Part shown: positions 53,715 through 62,532 of the stretch, one piece after another
Position numbering within the stretch: position 1 is the first letter of the stretch
Layout: every line of letters begins with the position of its first letter
From: Lachnospiraceae bacterium
GTDB taxonomy: Bacteria; Bacillota; Clostridia; Lachnospirales; Lachnospiraceae
Length of the DNA: 64,000 nt
Direction of reading: 5' to 3'
Assembly: GCA_017427775.1 (NCBI GenBank)
Contig: JAFRSD010000005.1
Coordinates: 1 to 64,000, forward strand
Translations under genes and position numbers: made by a program
Notes under the pieces: generated by a model
The model's database searches: none
Seen by the model: the letters and a program-made list of their open reading frames with translations, nothing else
What the model was told of the DNA's origin: nothing

Positions 53715-53787
53715 TGGAGCATAGGGGACTTGAACCCCTGACCCCAACACTGCCAGTGTTGTGCGCTCCCAACTGCGCTAATGCCCC
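53715..53787 (-). tRNA. tRNA-Ala, anticodon GGC
   Basis: On the minus strand the 73 bases fold with acceptor GGGGCAT/ATGCTCC, D arm GCGC/GCGC, anticodon stem CAACA/TGTTG with loop CTGGCAG, and T arm AGGGG TTCAAGT CCCCT. Anticodon GGC reads GCC and GCU (Ala). CCA is not encoded. Confidence 0.95.
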
Positions 53788-53833
53788 GGGTATCGTAAAA
53801 AGGATCGTCCGACCCTTCATTACCTACAGGTTT

Positions 53834-53861
53834 ATCTTACCGAAAAAAAGGAAAATGTCAA
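53834..53861 (-). promoter_or_regulatory. Promoter of tRNA-Ala(GGC)
   Basis: On the minus strand TTGACA (53856-53861) and TAAGAT (53834-53839) are separated by 16 nt. Confidence 0.7.
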
Positions 53862-53897
53862 GCGGAACTTACTCCCCCGCTCCCGCGGGAGCCCCCG

Positions 53898-55100
53898 TCA
53901 TATATGATCGATCAGCATCCGCACACGGTTGTAGTAATTCAGCTTGGAGCCGCTCGAATCGGGCTCAACGACAACGAGCGAGGCTTTCGGATACGCCCTT
54001 CTGATACGCGGGTAGACGCCGCGGCCGGCGCACACATTTGCCATGCATCCGAACGGAGCGATACATAAGATACGATTGATTCCGTGACGGCAGTAATCCA
54101 CGGCCTCCGCGCCGAGAAGCCAGCCGTCTCCGACCGTCAGATTATGCGTCACAAGCTTGCGTGAGTTGACATCCATCGTCTCATAGCGGCTGAGACAGTG
54201 GAAACCGTTCCGCCGCATTGTTTCGATCATGCTGTCCTGCATATGGATCATCAGCTTCTTCGCCGCCTCGAAGGCAAGACGCTCCGGATTCATTTTGGCC
54301 GGTTTATGCGAGTCCACGTAATAAAGCATATACCAGGAAAGACCGTTAACATGCGCTTCGCAGCCGTTGTCCTCTAAGAATCGCACGATGTCCCAGTTAC
54401 CGAGCGCGCAGTATTTCTCGTAAAACTCCGCAACAATTCCGACTACCTTCCGCTTTTCCGCGGTCCGTTCGATCTTTTTGAAATCCTGCGCCATCCGCTC
54501 GAAATTCTTCTTCATCGCGTGTAACGTCAGATGCTTCGCAAGGCGGATATCCGACGCGACGCGGCGAATCCATTTACGAAGCAGCCGGTCCGTCTCCCCA
54601 TGGTTTACTTCATACGGGCGCGTCTGGTTCGCAAGAAGCATCAGCATGTCCCCGTAGAACATTCCGGCCAGTCCCCGGATTGCCATCCCGAGGGAAATCT
54701 TCAGACTGATCTCATCACATACGTGGCGCACATTGATCGTCATCACTTTTGTGTCTTCGAAGTGGGCCCTCCGTAACGAGCGTTCCATCAGCCCGATGTA
54801 ACAGGCGCCGCGGCACGCGTCCCCGGCGGTGGGCATCAGGATGAACGTCTTCTTCGGATCATAGCGTCCGCTCCGAAGCGCCTTCACGACCTGCCCGGTC
54901 ATCAGAATAAACGGATAGCAGATATCGTGATTTGCGTATTTCAGTCCCTCTTCGCGCACCGCGAATTCATCCTTATCCCGAAGCGGCACCACGCGGTAAC
55001 CCTTGCTCCAGAACATATATTTGATCAACGGAAAATGGCTGTCTAACGTTGCAGGGATCAGAATGGTATTTTCCTCCCTGTTCGTCCGTATCTTATACAT
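53898..55100 (-). CDS. Activase-related protein of the 2-hydroxyacyl-CoA dehydratase family (DUF2229-like)
   Basis: This protein of about 400 residues corresponds to the part of the large CoA-dehydratase activators that lacks the ASKHA ATPase domain. Cys motifs NHDICYPFI, GDACRGACYIG and FGCMANVC could bind an Fe-S cluster. The start at 55100 (MYKIR) has GAGGGG about 10 nt upstream; the open frame before it overlaps a terminator hairpin. Stand-alone members are widespread in anaerobes with no tested role. A second factor for activation of a radical or Fe-S enzyme is plausible. The gene is followed by tRNA-Ala on the same strand. Confidence 0.85.
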   Translation of the reverse strand: MYKIRTNREENTILIPATLDSHFPLIKYMFWSKGYRVVPLRDKDEFAVREEGLKYANHDICYPFILMTGQVVKALRSGRYDPKKTFILMPTAGDACRGACYIGLMERSLRRAHFEDTKVMTINVRHVCDEISLKISLGMAIRGLAGMFYGDMLMLLANQTRPYEVNHGETDRLLRKWIRRVASDIRLAKHLTLHAMKKNFERMAQDFKKIERTAEKRKVVGIVAEFYEKYCALGNWDIVRFLEDNGCEAHVNGLSWYMLYYVDSHKPAKMNPERLAFEAAKKLMIHMQDSMIETMRRNGFHCLSRYETMDVNSRKLVTHNLTVGDGWLLGAEAVDYCRHGINRILCIAPFGCMANVCAGRGVYPRIRRAYPKASLVVVEPDSSGSKLNYYNRVRMLIDHI

Positions 55101-55123
55101 TGTCGTATTCCCCTCAAATCCCC

Positions 55124-55154
55124 GAAAAGAAACACCTCCGGTGCGAACCGGAGG
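55124..55154 (-). terminator. Terminator of the DUF4230 gene
   Basis: On the minus strand CCTCCGGT and ACCGGAGG form a perfect 8-bp stem with a 4-nt loop, followed by TGTTTCTTTTC. The activase-related gene begins right after it. Confidence 0.7.
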
Positions 55155-55167
55155 CATTCATGTAATC

Positions 55168-55797
55168 TTACTTATACTCGATTGTGTAATCCGAAGTAAC
55201 GGATGCTGCTTTTAAGAAGCTCGTGATAACATTCTTGGCTTCCTTAACCGCGCGGTCGAGAAATTCTTCGTCCTTAAGAAGCTGACCTTCCTTCTTATGT
55301 TTCAGGCTGCCCATCAGCGAAGAATATTCCTGAATCTTTGTTTCGGTAAAGATGGAGTTCTTAATCTCATACGCCGTGAAACTGTCCTCGTCGATCTCAT
55401 GCGAAACGATGAACACCGTCGGCAACGTCACGGTAATCTTCTTTGCTTCATTGTCGACTTCAAAATCGACCTTAGAGAGAACGATACCCGCACTGATCAC
55501 GCCCTTATAGGTAAATACTACCTTGTCGGTCGTCAGCGGAAGCTTTGCTCCGAGCAGTTCCTTGTAGTTCTCGAAAGTGTCCACATCCGTATAGTAATAG
55601 CGCTGTGTGATCAAATCGCCGGCCGGCTGCAGGACCTCTTCGATCGTCTTAACGTCAATCGTCGACTTCTCGGTTACCGCCTCGGAAACCTTCTCGAGCA
55701 GCGTCTTCTTGTTGCGACCTGCCCATTTGGCTCCGGCAAATGCGCCTCCCACAATGCAGACAACCAGTGCCGCGATGATAATCGTAACTTTCTTCAT
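55168..55797 (-). CDS. DUF4230 domain protein
   Basis: This 209-residue protein has one N-terminal membrane helix (residues 4-23), likely an uncleaved anchor, and an extracytoplasmic DUF4230 domain with VLQPAGDLITQRYYYTD and a GVISAGIVLSKVDF core. The family has no known function. It has its own promoter and terminator. Confidence 0.87.
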   Translation of the reverse strand: MKKVTIIIAALVVCIVGGAFAGAKWAGRNKKTLLEKVSEAVTEKSTIDVKTIEEVLQPAGDLITQRYYYTDVDTFENYKELLGAKLPLTTDKVVFTYKGVISAGIVLSKVDFEVDNEAKKITVTLPTVFIVSHEIDEDSFTAYEIKNSIFTETKIQEYSSLMGSLKHKKEGQLLKDEEFLDRAVKEAKNVITSFLKAASVTSDYTIEYK

Positions 55798-55900
55798 TTA
55801 CAACCTCCTGTCAACTGAAGCGGGACACTTACCCGCCGTATAACCCAAGTTCTTTCCTTACGTTTCCGGCCGCAATGCCGGATTCATGCCTCACAAGTCT

Positions 55901-55929
55901 ATTATAAAAGAATCGGTATGGGGTGGCAA
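55901..55929 (-). promoter_or_regulatory. Promoter of the DUF4230 gene
   Basis: On the minus strand TTGCCA (55924-55929) and TATAAT (55901-55906) are separated by 17 nt. Confidence 0.75.
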
Positions 55930-56016
55930 GCAGTTATTTCCCCGGGGAGTTGCGGACGGATTATGACAGAAAAACATCCATTTTCCGCCTCAGGAGGTGT
56001 GATTATCACGGTTTTA

Positions 56017-57012
56017 TCACTGAAGGCGGCCCTTCGCGGCAACGCGCTCGGGCGTGAGGATCCGGTCAAGACGTCCCCGGATGCGGTTCTGGATGCTTCT
56101 TGCGATTCCCTCCGGGGCGCTGTTCAGTTCACGGTCCTTTCCGATGAAGAACAGTGCGATCGTATCGGGACCGACGTGGCTTCCCGTACACATGTCATAG
56201 GTCGTGTTGATAAAACCGCGCACCTTAACGCGCTCGGTAATGCGGTCCATGATGTAAAGCGACTCATCATAAGCGTCTGCGTGAGCGATGCCGAGAATCT
56301 GGTTCTCGGGATCGATGACGTTGTTGCATACCAGATCGATCAGGTCATTGATCGCCGCCTTCCGGCCGTGGCACTTTTTGAACGCAACGATATGTCCTTC
56401 GCTGTCGCCGCGCAGGATCGGCTTGATGCTCAGCGTGTTTCCGATCAGTGCGGATGTTTTTGAAATACGTCCGGTTTTGCAAAGATACTTCAGATCGCCG
56501 ACGGTAAAGATTCCGTTCATTCCCGCTGCCAGGTCTTCGATCGCATCGGCCGTTTCATTCACGCTGATGTTCTTTTCTCTCATCTCGGCTGCATAAACGG
56601 CAAGGATACCTGCGGCCAGAGATGCATTCTTCGTATCAACGGTGCGGATCACACGATCGTCTTCACGGTCTTCCAATACATCCCGCGCTGCGATGCATGC
56701 CGAATTGAATGTTCCGCTGATGCCGGAGCTGATTCCGATATACAGAACGTCCTCTCCCGCATCCAGGGCGCGCTCAAACGCCTCCATGAATTCTCCCGTA
56801 CTGATGAGGCCCGTCTTCACGGTCATGCCGCCACGGATGCGGTCATAAAAATCCTTTCCGCGGATACGCTCCTGATTGGGTGAAAGACCGGGCTCATAGC
56901 AGATCTGCATCACACCGTCTATATAATTGACAAAGGATAACACCTCTATTTGATATTTTGCTGCAAGCTGTGCCGGGAGATTGGCCCCGGAATCAACGAT
57001 AATGCGAAACAT
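56017..57012 (-). CDS. DegV family fatty-acid-binding protein
   Basis: This 331-residue protein has the EDD fold. VDSGANLP at the start, TGLISTGEFMEAF and GISSGISGTFNSA are the Ser/Thr-rich ligand loops, and the C-terminal domain has HADAYDESL. FakB-type members hold fatty acids for phosphorylation by FakA. No FakA gene is near. The gene follows a consensus promoter. No clear terminator is seen in the 100 nt after its stop. Confidence 0.93.
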   Translation of the reverse strand: MFRIIVDSGANLPAQLAAKYQIEVLSFVNYIDGVMQICYEPGLSPNQERIRGKDFYDRIRGGMTVKTGLISTGEFMEAFERALDAGEDVLYIGISSGISGTFNSACIAARDVLEDREDDRVIRTVDTKNASLAAGILAVYAAEMREKNISVNETADAIEDLAAGMNGIFTVGDLKYLCKTGRISKTSALIGNTLSIKPILRGDSEGHIVAFKKCHGRKAAINDLIDLVCNNVIDPENQILGIAHADAYDESLYIMDRITERVKVRGFINTTYDMCTGSHVGPDTIALFFIGKDRELNSAPEGIARSIQNRIRGRLDRILTPERVAAKGRLQ

Positions 57013-57033
57013 ATGAACAGCCTCCTATTAGGT

Positions 57034-57090
57034 TTATCGTTCTCGTTTCGATTATACATGGTTTTCAATACTATGTCAAGAGTTATCGTT
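57034..57090 (-). promoter_or_regulatory. degV promoter flanked by two AACGATAA boxes
   Basis: On the minus strand TTGACA (57074-57079) and TATAAT (57051-57056) are separated by 17 nt, an exact consensus. AACGATAA occurs at 57083-57090, just upstream of the -35, and again at 57034-57041, downstream of the -10. They may be operator half sites. The ribosome binding site AGGAGG lies further on. Confidence 0.8.
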
Positions 57091-57204
57091 TTCTTACATT
57101 GTCCGTTAATCAATTCTCTTACAGGCGGTTCTCATTTTTCGGAACATTCCCGGTCATCGGTCTCATAGCGGCGTTTCAGCCGAAGACCGAAGCCTTCGGC
57201 ACAT

Positions 57205-57233
57205 AGAAAAACCGGCAGACTGCTCTGCCGGTT
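57205..57233 (-). terminator. Terminator of the ABC-kinase operon
   Basis: On the minus strand AACCGGCAGA and TCTGCCGGTT form a perfect 10-bp stem with a 4-nt loop, followed by TTTCT. Confidence 0.88.
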
Positions 57234-57250
57234 CTAACCTTATTTCGTTC

Positions 57251-58153
57251 TTATTCCGCAAGCGGAAGCCGCACCGTGATGGAAAATATACTGTCGGTAA
57301 GATTCGCTTCGATCGTTCCGCCGAACCGCTCCGTGAATTCCTTCGCAATCGCCAGTCCGAGGCCGCTGGACACCTGCCTGTGGAAACGGTCAACCGTATA
57401 AAACTGCTCAAACACGCGCTCGATCTGAATGTCCTCCGGATGCTCCACCGGATTTGCGACCGTGATTTCCGCCGTCTTCTCATCCTGCTTCCGAAGCTTT
57501 ATGAAAATCTTCTGATATCCGTGCAGCATCGCGTTCTTCGTTATATTCTGCAGGATTCTCTTCACCGCTAGCTCGTTGGCGTTGACCGGAAGCACTTCTT
57601 CCGTCAGCTCGATCTCGGGCTCCACGCCGGTCTGCTGCCAGGTATCGTAATAAGAAAGCACCGTTTCCGCAACAACGCTCCGAAGAGAGAACACGGAGAG
57701 TTCGGGTTCGTATTTGCCGTTTTTCAGTTTCGTAAAGGTGAAGAGATCCTCTAACAGTTCTTTCAAAGTGTCAATACGCTCGCGGATCACTGCCGTATAA
57801 CGTGCCTGGTCCTCGGCCGACTTCGCATCGCAAAGAAGCTGTACATAACCGTCGAGTGATGTAAGCGGCGTACGGATGTCATGCGAAAGGTTGGCGTACA
57901 CGTCCGCGATCAGTTTCTCCTTTTCCGAAAGGAGATGCTTCCGCTCACGGATATCCTCTAACGTGCGGTTGATCTCGCCCGCCAGTTTCAGTTCGCCGAG
58001 TCCTTCGAAATTGACCGCCACCAGAAGGCTCGAGTCCTCCTCGCGGACAAAGCGAAGCTGGCGACAGATCCGCAGATGCTGCCGCCACAGAACAAATAAC
58101 CAGATTGTTTCCGCAATCAGAAGGATTGCGAGCGCAATGATTATTCCGATCAT
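57251..58153 (-). CDS. Intramembrane-sensing histidine kinase
   Basis: This 300-residue kinase has one clear N-terminal membrane helix (residues 2-22) and no extracytoplasmic domain. The H box is NLSHDIRTPLTSLDGY, the N box is LQNITKNAMLHGY and the G box is SSGLGLAIAKEF. Such kinases usually work with an ABC transporter that detects peptide antibiotics. It is the last gene of the operon, 18 nt after the permease. The response regulator is four genes upstream. Confidence 0.93.
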   Translation of the reverse strand: MIGIIIALAILLIAETIWLFVLWRQHLRICRQLRFVREEDSSLLVAVNFEGLGELKLAGEINRTLEDIRERKHLLSEKEKLIADVYANLSHDIRTPLTSLDGYVQLLCDAKSAEDQARYTAVIRERIDTLKELLEDLFTFTKLKNGKYEPELSVFSLRSVVAETVLSYYDTWQQTGVEPEIELTEEVLPVNANELAVKRILQNITKNAMLHGYQKIFIKLRKQDEKTAEITVANPVEHPEDIQIERVFEQFYTVDRFHRQVSSGLGLAIAKEFTERFGGTIEANLTDSIFSITVRLPLAE

Positions 58154-58171
58154 ATCGCTCTTTTTACTCCT

Positions 58172-59014
58172 TTATACAAGGTCTTTTTTCGTTAGCCAGA
58201 GGCTGCTGCCCAAGCAGAACACCACAGCAAATATCACCGCTACTACAACAGTAGAACCAAGTATTTCTCTGCTGTCTATTCCATACTGCATGATGCGTCC
58301 GCTGACCGTATACTTAAGAATCGAAGCATCCTTCCATCCCAGTTTCTTAAGGCCTTTGTCCGCGAGCTCGTAGAGTGCCGCGAAGACATGCAAAGAGATG
58401 CAGCAGGTGATGATCATGCTGATCAGGTTGCTTCTAATGATCAGGCAGATGCTCATGATGATCCAGCCGAATACAACATGCAACAGCCCCTGGATGCACA
58501 GCACTTCGACAATCTTGCCGGCCGGATCCATAACAATCTTATGTCCGCCGATGTAAACGCCCAGGGATGTGCTCAGAATGAACATCGCGAAGAACAGTGC
58601 GGTGTAGACGATTACGGCCGTTGCTTTGGCACATACCATATGCCAGCGATGTTTCACCGCGCCGCCGTAGTTTTTTATGTAGCCGGTGTTGAAATCAGCC
58701 GTGGCGAAGATAACGGTGAAGATGCCAATGAACAACGCGACCAGCATTCCTTTCGCCGCGGAGGTGATAGTCTCCAGAAAGCTGTAGCTTCCGTCCTCGT
58801 TCTGCTTCATGGAAATGCTCATGCCGATGTTCGCTGCCGCATTGTCCTTTTGGGACTCCGCAGCTTCAATCGCCTGCCTCAATTCAGGATCGCTCATCAT
58901 TGCGTCATCGAGGGAAACCGTGATTACATTAATGACCGCAACAATGAACAGGATTACCCAGAAGCTCTTCATACGTACCATACGGTACAGTTCCATACGA
59001 ATCATATTTAACAT
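58172..59014 (-). CDS. ABC-2 type permease, peptide-antibiotic immunity type
   Basis: This protein of about 280 residues has six membrane segments; the first (about residues 15-33) is followed by an extracytoplasmic loop with many Asp, Gln and Asn. The start is uncertain: TTG at 59035 overlaps the ATPase stop, ATG at 59026 has its ribosome binding site too near, and ATG at 59014 (MLNMIRMELYR) fits best. It is the membrane partner of the BcrA-like ATPase. Confidence 0.85.
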   Translation of the reverse strand: MLNMIRMELYRMVRMKSFWVILFIVAVINVITVSLDDAMMSDPELRQAIEAAESQKDNAAANIGMSISMKQNEDGSYSFLETITSAAKGMLVALFIGIFTVIFATADFNTGYIKNYGGAVKHRWHMVCAKATAVIVYTALFFAMFILSTSLGVYIGGHKIVMDPAGKIVEVLCIQGLLHVVFGWIIMSICLIIRSNLISMIITCCISLHVFAALYELADKGLKKLGWKDASILKYTVSGRIMQYGIDSREILGSTVVVAVIFAVVFCLGSSLWLTKKDLV

Positions 59015-59031
59015 AACTCTCACCATTCCTT

Positions 59032-59937
59032 TCAATCTGCCGTCGTATTTAAGAAGTACGACTCAAGGCTCTCGTTATTGACCGCGATCTTGCTGATCAG
59101 AAGACCCGCCTTATTCAGCTCGCGGTTGATGTACGCCACGTCCTCCAGGCGTTCCGAGATATAAATCGTTTCCTTGTCAACGACCTTGTAATTGCTGATT
59201 CCCAAACCATCCAATACCGTGCATGCCTGCTCCGGACGGTCCACAACCGCTTCAATGCGGAGGCTGCAGCGGTCTGCCAGCTCTTCGGCTGTAAGCTGCT
59301 CCACCAGGCGACCCTTACTCATGATTCCGTAGTGGGTCGCCACTTTGGAAAGTTCTTCCAGAATGTGACTGGAAATCAGAATGGTGATTCCTTTTTCCTT
59401 GCTGATTCTCGTGAGCATGTCGCGGATTTCCACGATGCCTTCCGGATCCAGCCCGTTGATCGGCTCATCCAGCACAAGAAGATCCGGTTCTCCCACCATT
59501 GCGAGAGCAATGCCGAGACGCTGTCTCATACCGAGTGAGAAATGCTTTGCCTTCTTCTTGCCGACTTCTCCGAGTCCGACAAGTTCGAGCATTTTCTTAA
59601 TGTAATCATCGCCTTTAATACCGTAGCAAAGGCATTTGGCTTTCAGGTTGTCATATGCGGTAAGATTTCCGAACAAGCCGGGATCTTCAATCAGGCAGCT
59701 CACGCGCCCTCTTACCTCCGCGAGCTCTGCTCCGCTCTTCCCGAACAGGGAGAAGCTTCCGCTTGTCGGAGCTGAAAGGCCTCCAATCATCTTCAATGTT
59801 GTCGTCTTGCCCGCGCCGTTCTTTCCGATCAGGCCGTAGATGGCTCCGCGCTCAACCTTCAGGTCGATGCCGTCCACCGCTGCCTGCTTGCCGAAAACCT
59901 TCCGCAGTTCATGTGTCTGCAGGATGTATTCACTCAT
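59032..59937 (-). CDS. BcrA/LanF-type ABC transporter ATP-binding protein
   Basis: This 301-residue ATPase has IGKNGAGKTTTLKM (Walker A), the signature FSLGMRQRLGIALA and Walker B LLVLDEPINGLDP, the wording typical of lantibiotic and bacitracin self-protection transporters. About 80 further C-terminal residues follow the NBD. It likely removes peptide antibiotics from the membrane. The promoter at 59972 and following precedes it. Confidence 0.95.
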   Translation of the reverse strand: MSEYILQTHELRKVFGKQAAVDGIDLKVERGAIYGLIGKNGAGKTTTLKMIGGLSAPTSGSFSLFGKSGAELAEVRGRVSCLIEDPGLFGNLTAYDNLKAKCLCYGIKGDDYIKKMLELVGLGEVGKKKAKHFSLGMRQRLGIALAMVGEPDLLVLDEPINGLDPEGIVEIRDMLTRISKEKGITILISSHILEELSKVATHYGIMSKGRLVEQLTAEELADRCSLRIEAVVDRPEQACTVLDGLGISNYKVVDKETIYISERLEDVAYINRELNKAGLLISKIAVNNESLESYFLNTTAD

Positions 59938-59971
59938 GTTGTGTACCGCCTCTCTTGTGGTTTATGGCCTT

Positions 59972-60027
59972 ATCATAACCGGCAGGTTTCAAGACATCGC
60001 TAACAAAAAGTAAAGAAAAGGTAAAGA
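59972..60027 (-). promoter_or_regulatory. Predicted response-regulator-controlled promoter of the ABC-kinase operon
   Basis: On the minus strand TATGAT (59972-59977) is a -10 without a good -35. Immediately upstream are two copies of TCTTTAC (60021-60027 and 60010-60016) and a looser TGTTAGC (59999-60005), starting every 11 bp. Direct repeats with an 11-bp period, touching the -35 region, are the usual site of OmpR/PhoB-family activators. The linked response regulator is the likely binder. Confidence 0.55.
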
Positions 60028-60034
60028 TTGCAAA

Positions 60035-61813
60035 TCACTGTTTTTCAACAATCTTGATGCGTCCGTCACCGAAAGGATCGGCATAAGCCTCGCCGATCTT
60101 TCCTCCCAGGGACTGCGTGATGTAGTCGATCAGAACCTGGTTGTCAATCTTCACGCGGTCCTGCAGAAGTTCAGCTCCCAAGAACATCGAAAAACCGTCT
60201 CCGAGTTCCAAAAGCATATAACTGTGTCCCGCAAGCGTATAGTTCTTTCCGGGATCAACCGGCTGTCCGTTAACGAGAACGTTCTTTACGCGGCGCTCGC
60301 CCTTGATCCCCGTGAACACCTCATTTTCATCCATGCTGCAGGGCGTATCGATATAGGAATGAATTTCATAAGTAATTCCCGACACCTGCGGAAATCCGCC
60401 GCACTCACCGGGTACCGAACGAGCGCCCCATTCGAGCGCGTCAAGAAGCGTCTGCCCGGACACCTCGATCACGCAAAGCGTATTTCCGAACGGGTGCACG
60501 CTCAGAATATGCTGTAAAGTAACATCGCCTGCCGGAATGCTAACGCGGATTCCGCCGCCGTTCACGATGGCAATGTCGGCCCCCGACTGCTCGCGGTATG
60601 CATCCGCGCAAAGGTCGCCGAGATTCGTCTCCGCACGGCGCACCATACGGATGGGCTTTCCGTTCACGTCGACCTCGACAGGATCGTTGATCGTAAGTTC
60701 CACGGATGAAGTTGCTACAGTCTCCGTAAGCTTTTTATTGAGTACGTCACTCGCCTCCGAAACGGCTTTTCGCATTTCATTATCGATTCCGAGCAACTCG
60801 GGTGCCGCAACGGAATTGTTCCATGAATAAAGACCTGCCGTGATCGTTCCGTCGGCTTTGATCCTGCACCAGCCGATTCCTTCCAGTTTCGTTCCGCATG
60901 CCGCGCGGATCACGGTGCGGCCCTCCTTATCCTTTACCTTCACCTGATCCTTATCATGGCTGTGTCCGTCCAGGAATACATCGATTCCGCTCGTATTAGC
61001 GATTACTTCCGCATACGTCCAGGGCGAGCACTCCTCCTCATTGCCGAGGTGTCCCATTACGACAACACAGTCCGCGCCCTCGCCGCGCGCATCGTCCACA
61101 GCCTTCTGGACGGCGTTGTAAACGCCTTCGCCGGTCGCATCCTGACAGAACCCGTAAACAAAGCGGCCGGTTTCATCCATAAAATAGGACGGGCTGGAAC
61201 TCGTCAGCGTCTTCGGCGTCGTTACGCCGACAAATGCGACCTTCTTCCCTGCCATTTCCCTGATCACATAGGGCTGAAAAACATTCTCGCCCTGATAGGT
61301 AAAGTTGCAGCTGATGTATGTAAACTCCGCGCGTTCCGCAAGCGAAAGAAACTGCTTCATTCCGTAATCAAACTCATGGTTTCCGGGGATGGCGATGCTG
61401 TACCCCATCCGGTTCATCAGATCGATCGGCGTCTCGCCGCGCGTCATCGTTCCGAGCGGCTCTCCCTGAATATTGTCTCCGTCATCGACAAGAATGACTT
61501 CGTTGCCCTGTGAAACGAGGTAATCTCGGATCTGCGCAAGTCCCGCATAGCCGAATCCCTGATCGACTCCGCAATGCACATCACTTGTGAACAGGATTAC
61601 AACATCTCCGTTCTTCTCGATCTCCGGCGTCGGTTCCGCAGTCGGTCCGGGTGTCGGCGCCGCGGTCGGGGAAACCGTCAGAGTTACGGTTTCGGTGGGC
61701 GTCGCTTCGCCCGTTCCGCCGTTCTTCCGGCCGCATGCCGTCATTCCGAAGAGAAGGGCAGCTGTTACGACCATCCCGATTGCGGTTTTTATTCGATTTT
61801 TACTATTCTTCAT
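60035..61813 (-). CDS. Lipoprotein 5'-nucleotidase / metallophosphatase (UshA type)
   Basis: This 592-residue surface enzyme has a lipobox MTAC (Cys near residue 27), a Pro/Thr spacer, a calcineurin-like metal domain (FTSDVHCG, VDDGDN, PGNHEFD, GHLGNE, DGHSHD) and the 5'-nucleotidase C-terminal domain (INGGGIRVSIPAG). It would dephosphorylate nucleotides outside the cell. It lies between the response regulator, 12 nt after it, and the ABC operon, an unusual place for it. Confidence 0.93.
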   Translation of the reverse strand: MKNSKNRIKTAIGMVVTAALLFGMTACGRKNGGTGEATPTETVTLTVSPTAAPTPGPTAEPTPEIEKNGDVVILFTSDVHCGVDQGFGYAGLAQIRDYLVSQGNEVILVDDGDNIQGEPLGTMTRGETPIDLMNRMGYSIAIPGNHEFDYGMKQFLSLAERAEFTYISCNFTYQGENVFQPYVIREMAGKKVAFVGVTTPKTLTSSSPSYFMDETGRFVYGFCQDATGEGVYNAVQKAVDDARGEGADCVVVMGHLGNEEECSPWTYAEVIANTSGIDVFLDGHSHDKDQVKVKDKEGRTVIRAACGTKLEGIGWCRIKADGTITAGLYSWNNSVAAPELLGIDNEMRKAVSEASDVLNKKLTETVATSSVELTINDPVEVDVNGKPIRMVRRAETNLGDLCADAYREQSGADIAIVNGGGIRVSIPAGDVTLQHILSVHPFGNTLCVIEVSGQTLLDALEWGARSVPGECGGFPQVSGITYEIHSYIDTPCSMDENEVFTGIKGERRVKNVLVNGQPVDPGKNYTLAGHSYMLLELGDGFSMFLGAELLQDRVKIDNQVLIDYITQSLGGKIGEAYADPFGDGRIKIVEKQ

Positions 61814-61825
61814 ATTGTCAGACTC

Positions 61826-62500
61826 CTATTTTATCCGGTAACCGATTCCCCAGATGGTTTCGATATATTCTTCTTCGCTTACCCGTTTCAGTTTCTTCCG
61901 GAGATTGCTGATATGCACATCGAGCGTCTTCGTCTCTCCCATGTACGGCTCCTGCCATGCATACTCAAATATTGCGTCTTTCGAAAACACCCTCTTCGGA
62001 TTCTGAGCAAGCAGTTCGAGGATGCGGTATTCCTGCCTCGTAAGCGCCGGCGTCTCCGTCCCGTCGATGGTGACCATATGATGCTCTCGGTCCAGTACCA
62101 AAGACCGGTACGTAAGATGCGATGCGTTCCGGGAATCGCCTGCTTTCCGAAGCTGCACGCGGATCCGGGCAACGACTTCTTTGATCTCAAACGGTTTCGT
62201 AACGTAATCGTCCGCGCCTATACTCAGAACATCCACCTTGGAATCAAGATCGTCACGGGCACTGACAACAATAACGGGTGTCGTGATTCCTTTACCACGC
62301 AACGCCTGGAGCACATCCTCGCCGCTCTGACCGGGCAGCGTAAGGTCAAGAAGGATCAGTTGATACTGCTCGAGCGACAGTCTGAGCATGCATTCCGTTC
62401 CGGAAAATGCCTGCCCGCACGCAAATCCCTCGCGCTCCAGCGCCTCCTTCAGCAATACGGAAATCTTATTGTCATCTTCTACGATCAATATGTGTTCCAT
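61826..62500 (-). CDS. OmpR-family response regulator
   Basis: This 224-residue regulator has a receiver domain (ILIVEDD, phospho-acceptor in LLDLTLPG, Lys in DDYVTKPF) and a winged helix with TRQEYRILELLAQNPKRVFSKDAI and TIWGIGYR. It probably pairs with the kinase at 57251-58153 and activates the promoter at 59972-60027. It has a good promoter of its own. Confidence 0.95.
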   Translation of the reverse strand: MEHILIVEDDNKISVLLKEALEREGFACGQAFSGTECMLRLSLEQYQLILLDLTLPGQSGEDVLQALRGKGITTPVIVVSARDDLDSKVDVLSIGADDYVTKPFEIKEVVARIRVQLRKAGDSRNASHLTYRSLVLDREHHMVTIDGTETPALTRQEYRILELLAQNPKRVFSKDAIFEYAWQEPYMGETKTLDVHISNLRKKLKRVSEEEYIETIWGIGYRIK

Positions 62501-62532
62501 GGTCTCCTCCGTCCCGGTTTCATTCGGATTTT

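Noticed and set aside
53552-53722. Extended N-terminus of the phosphofructokinase (57 extra codons)
   Set aside because: The extension runs through the promoter and the tRNA terminator region, and the ribosome binding site supports the start at 53551.
53608-53820. Minus-strand open frame of 70 codons over tRNA-Ala(GGC)
   Set aside because: It is translated tRNA sequence, and no ribosome binding site precedes it.
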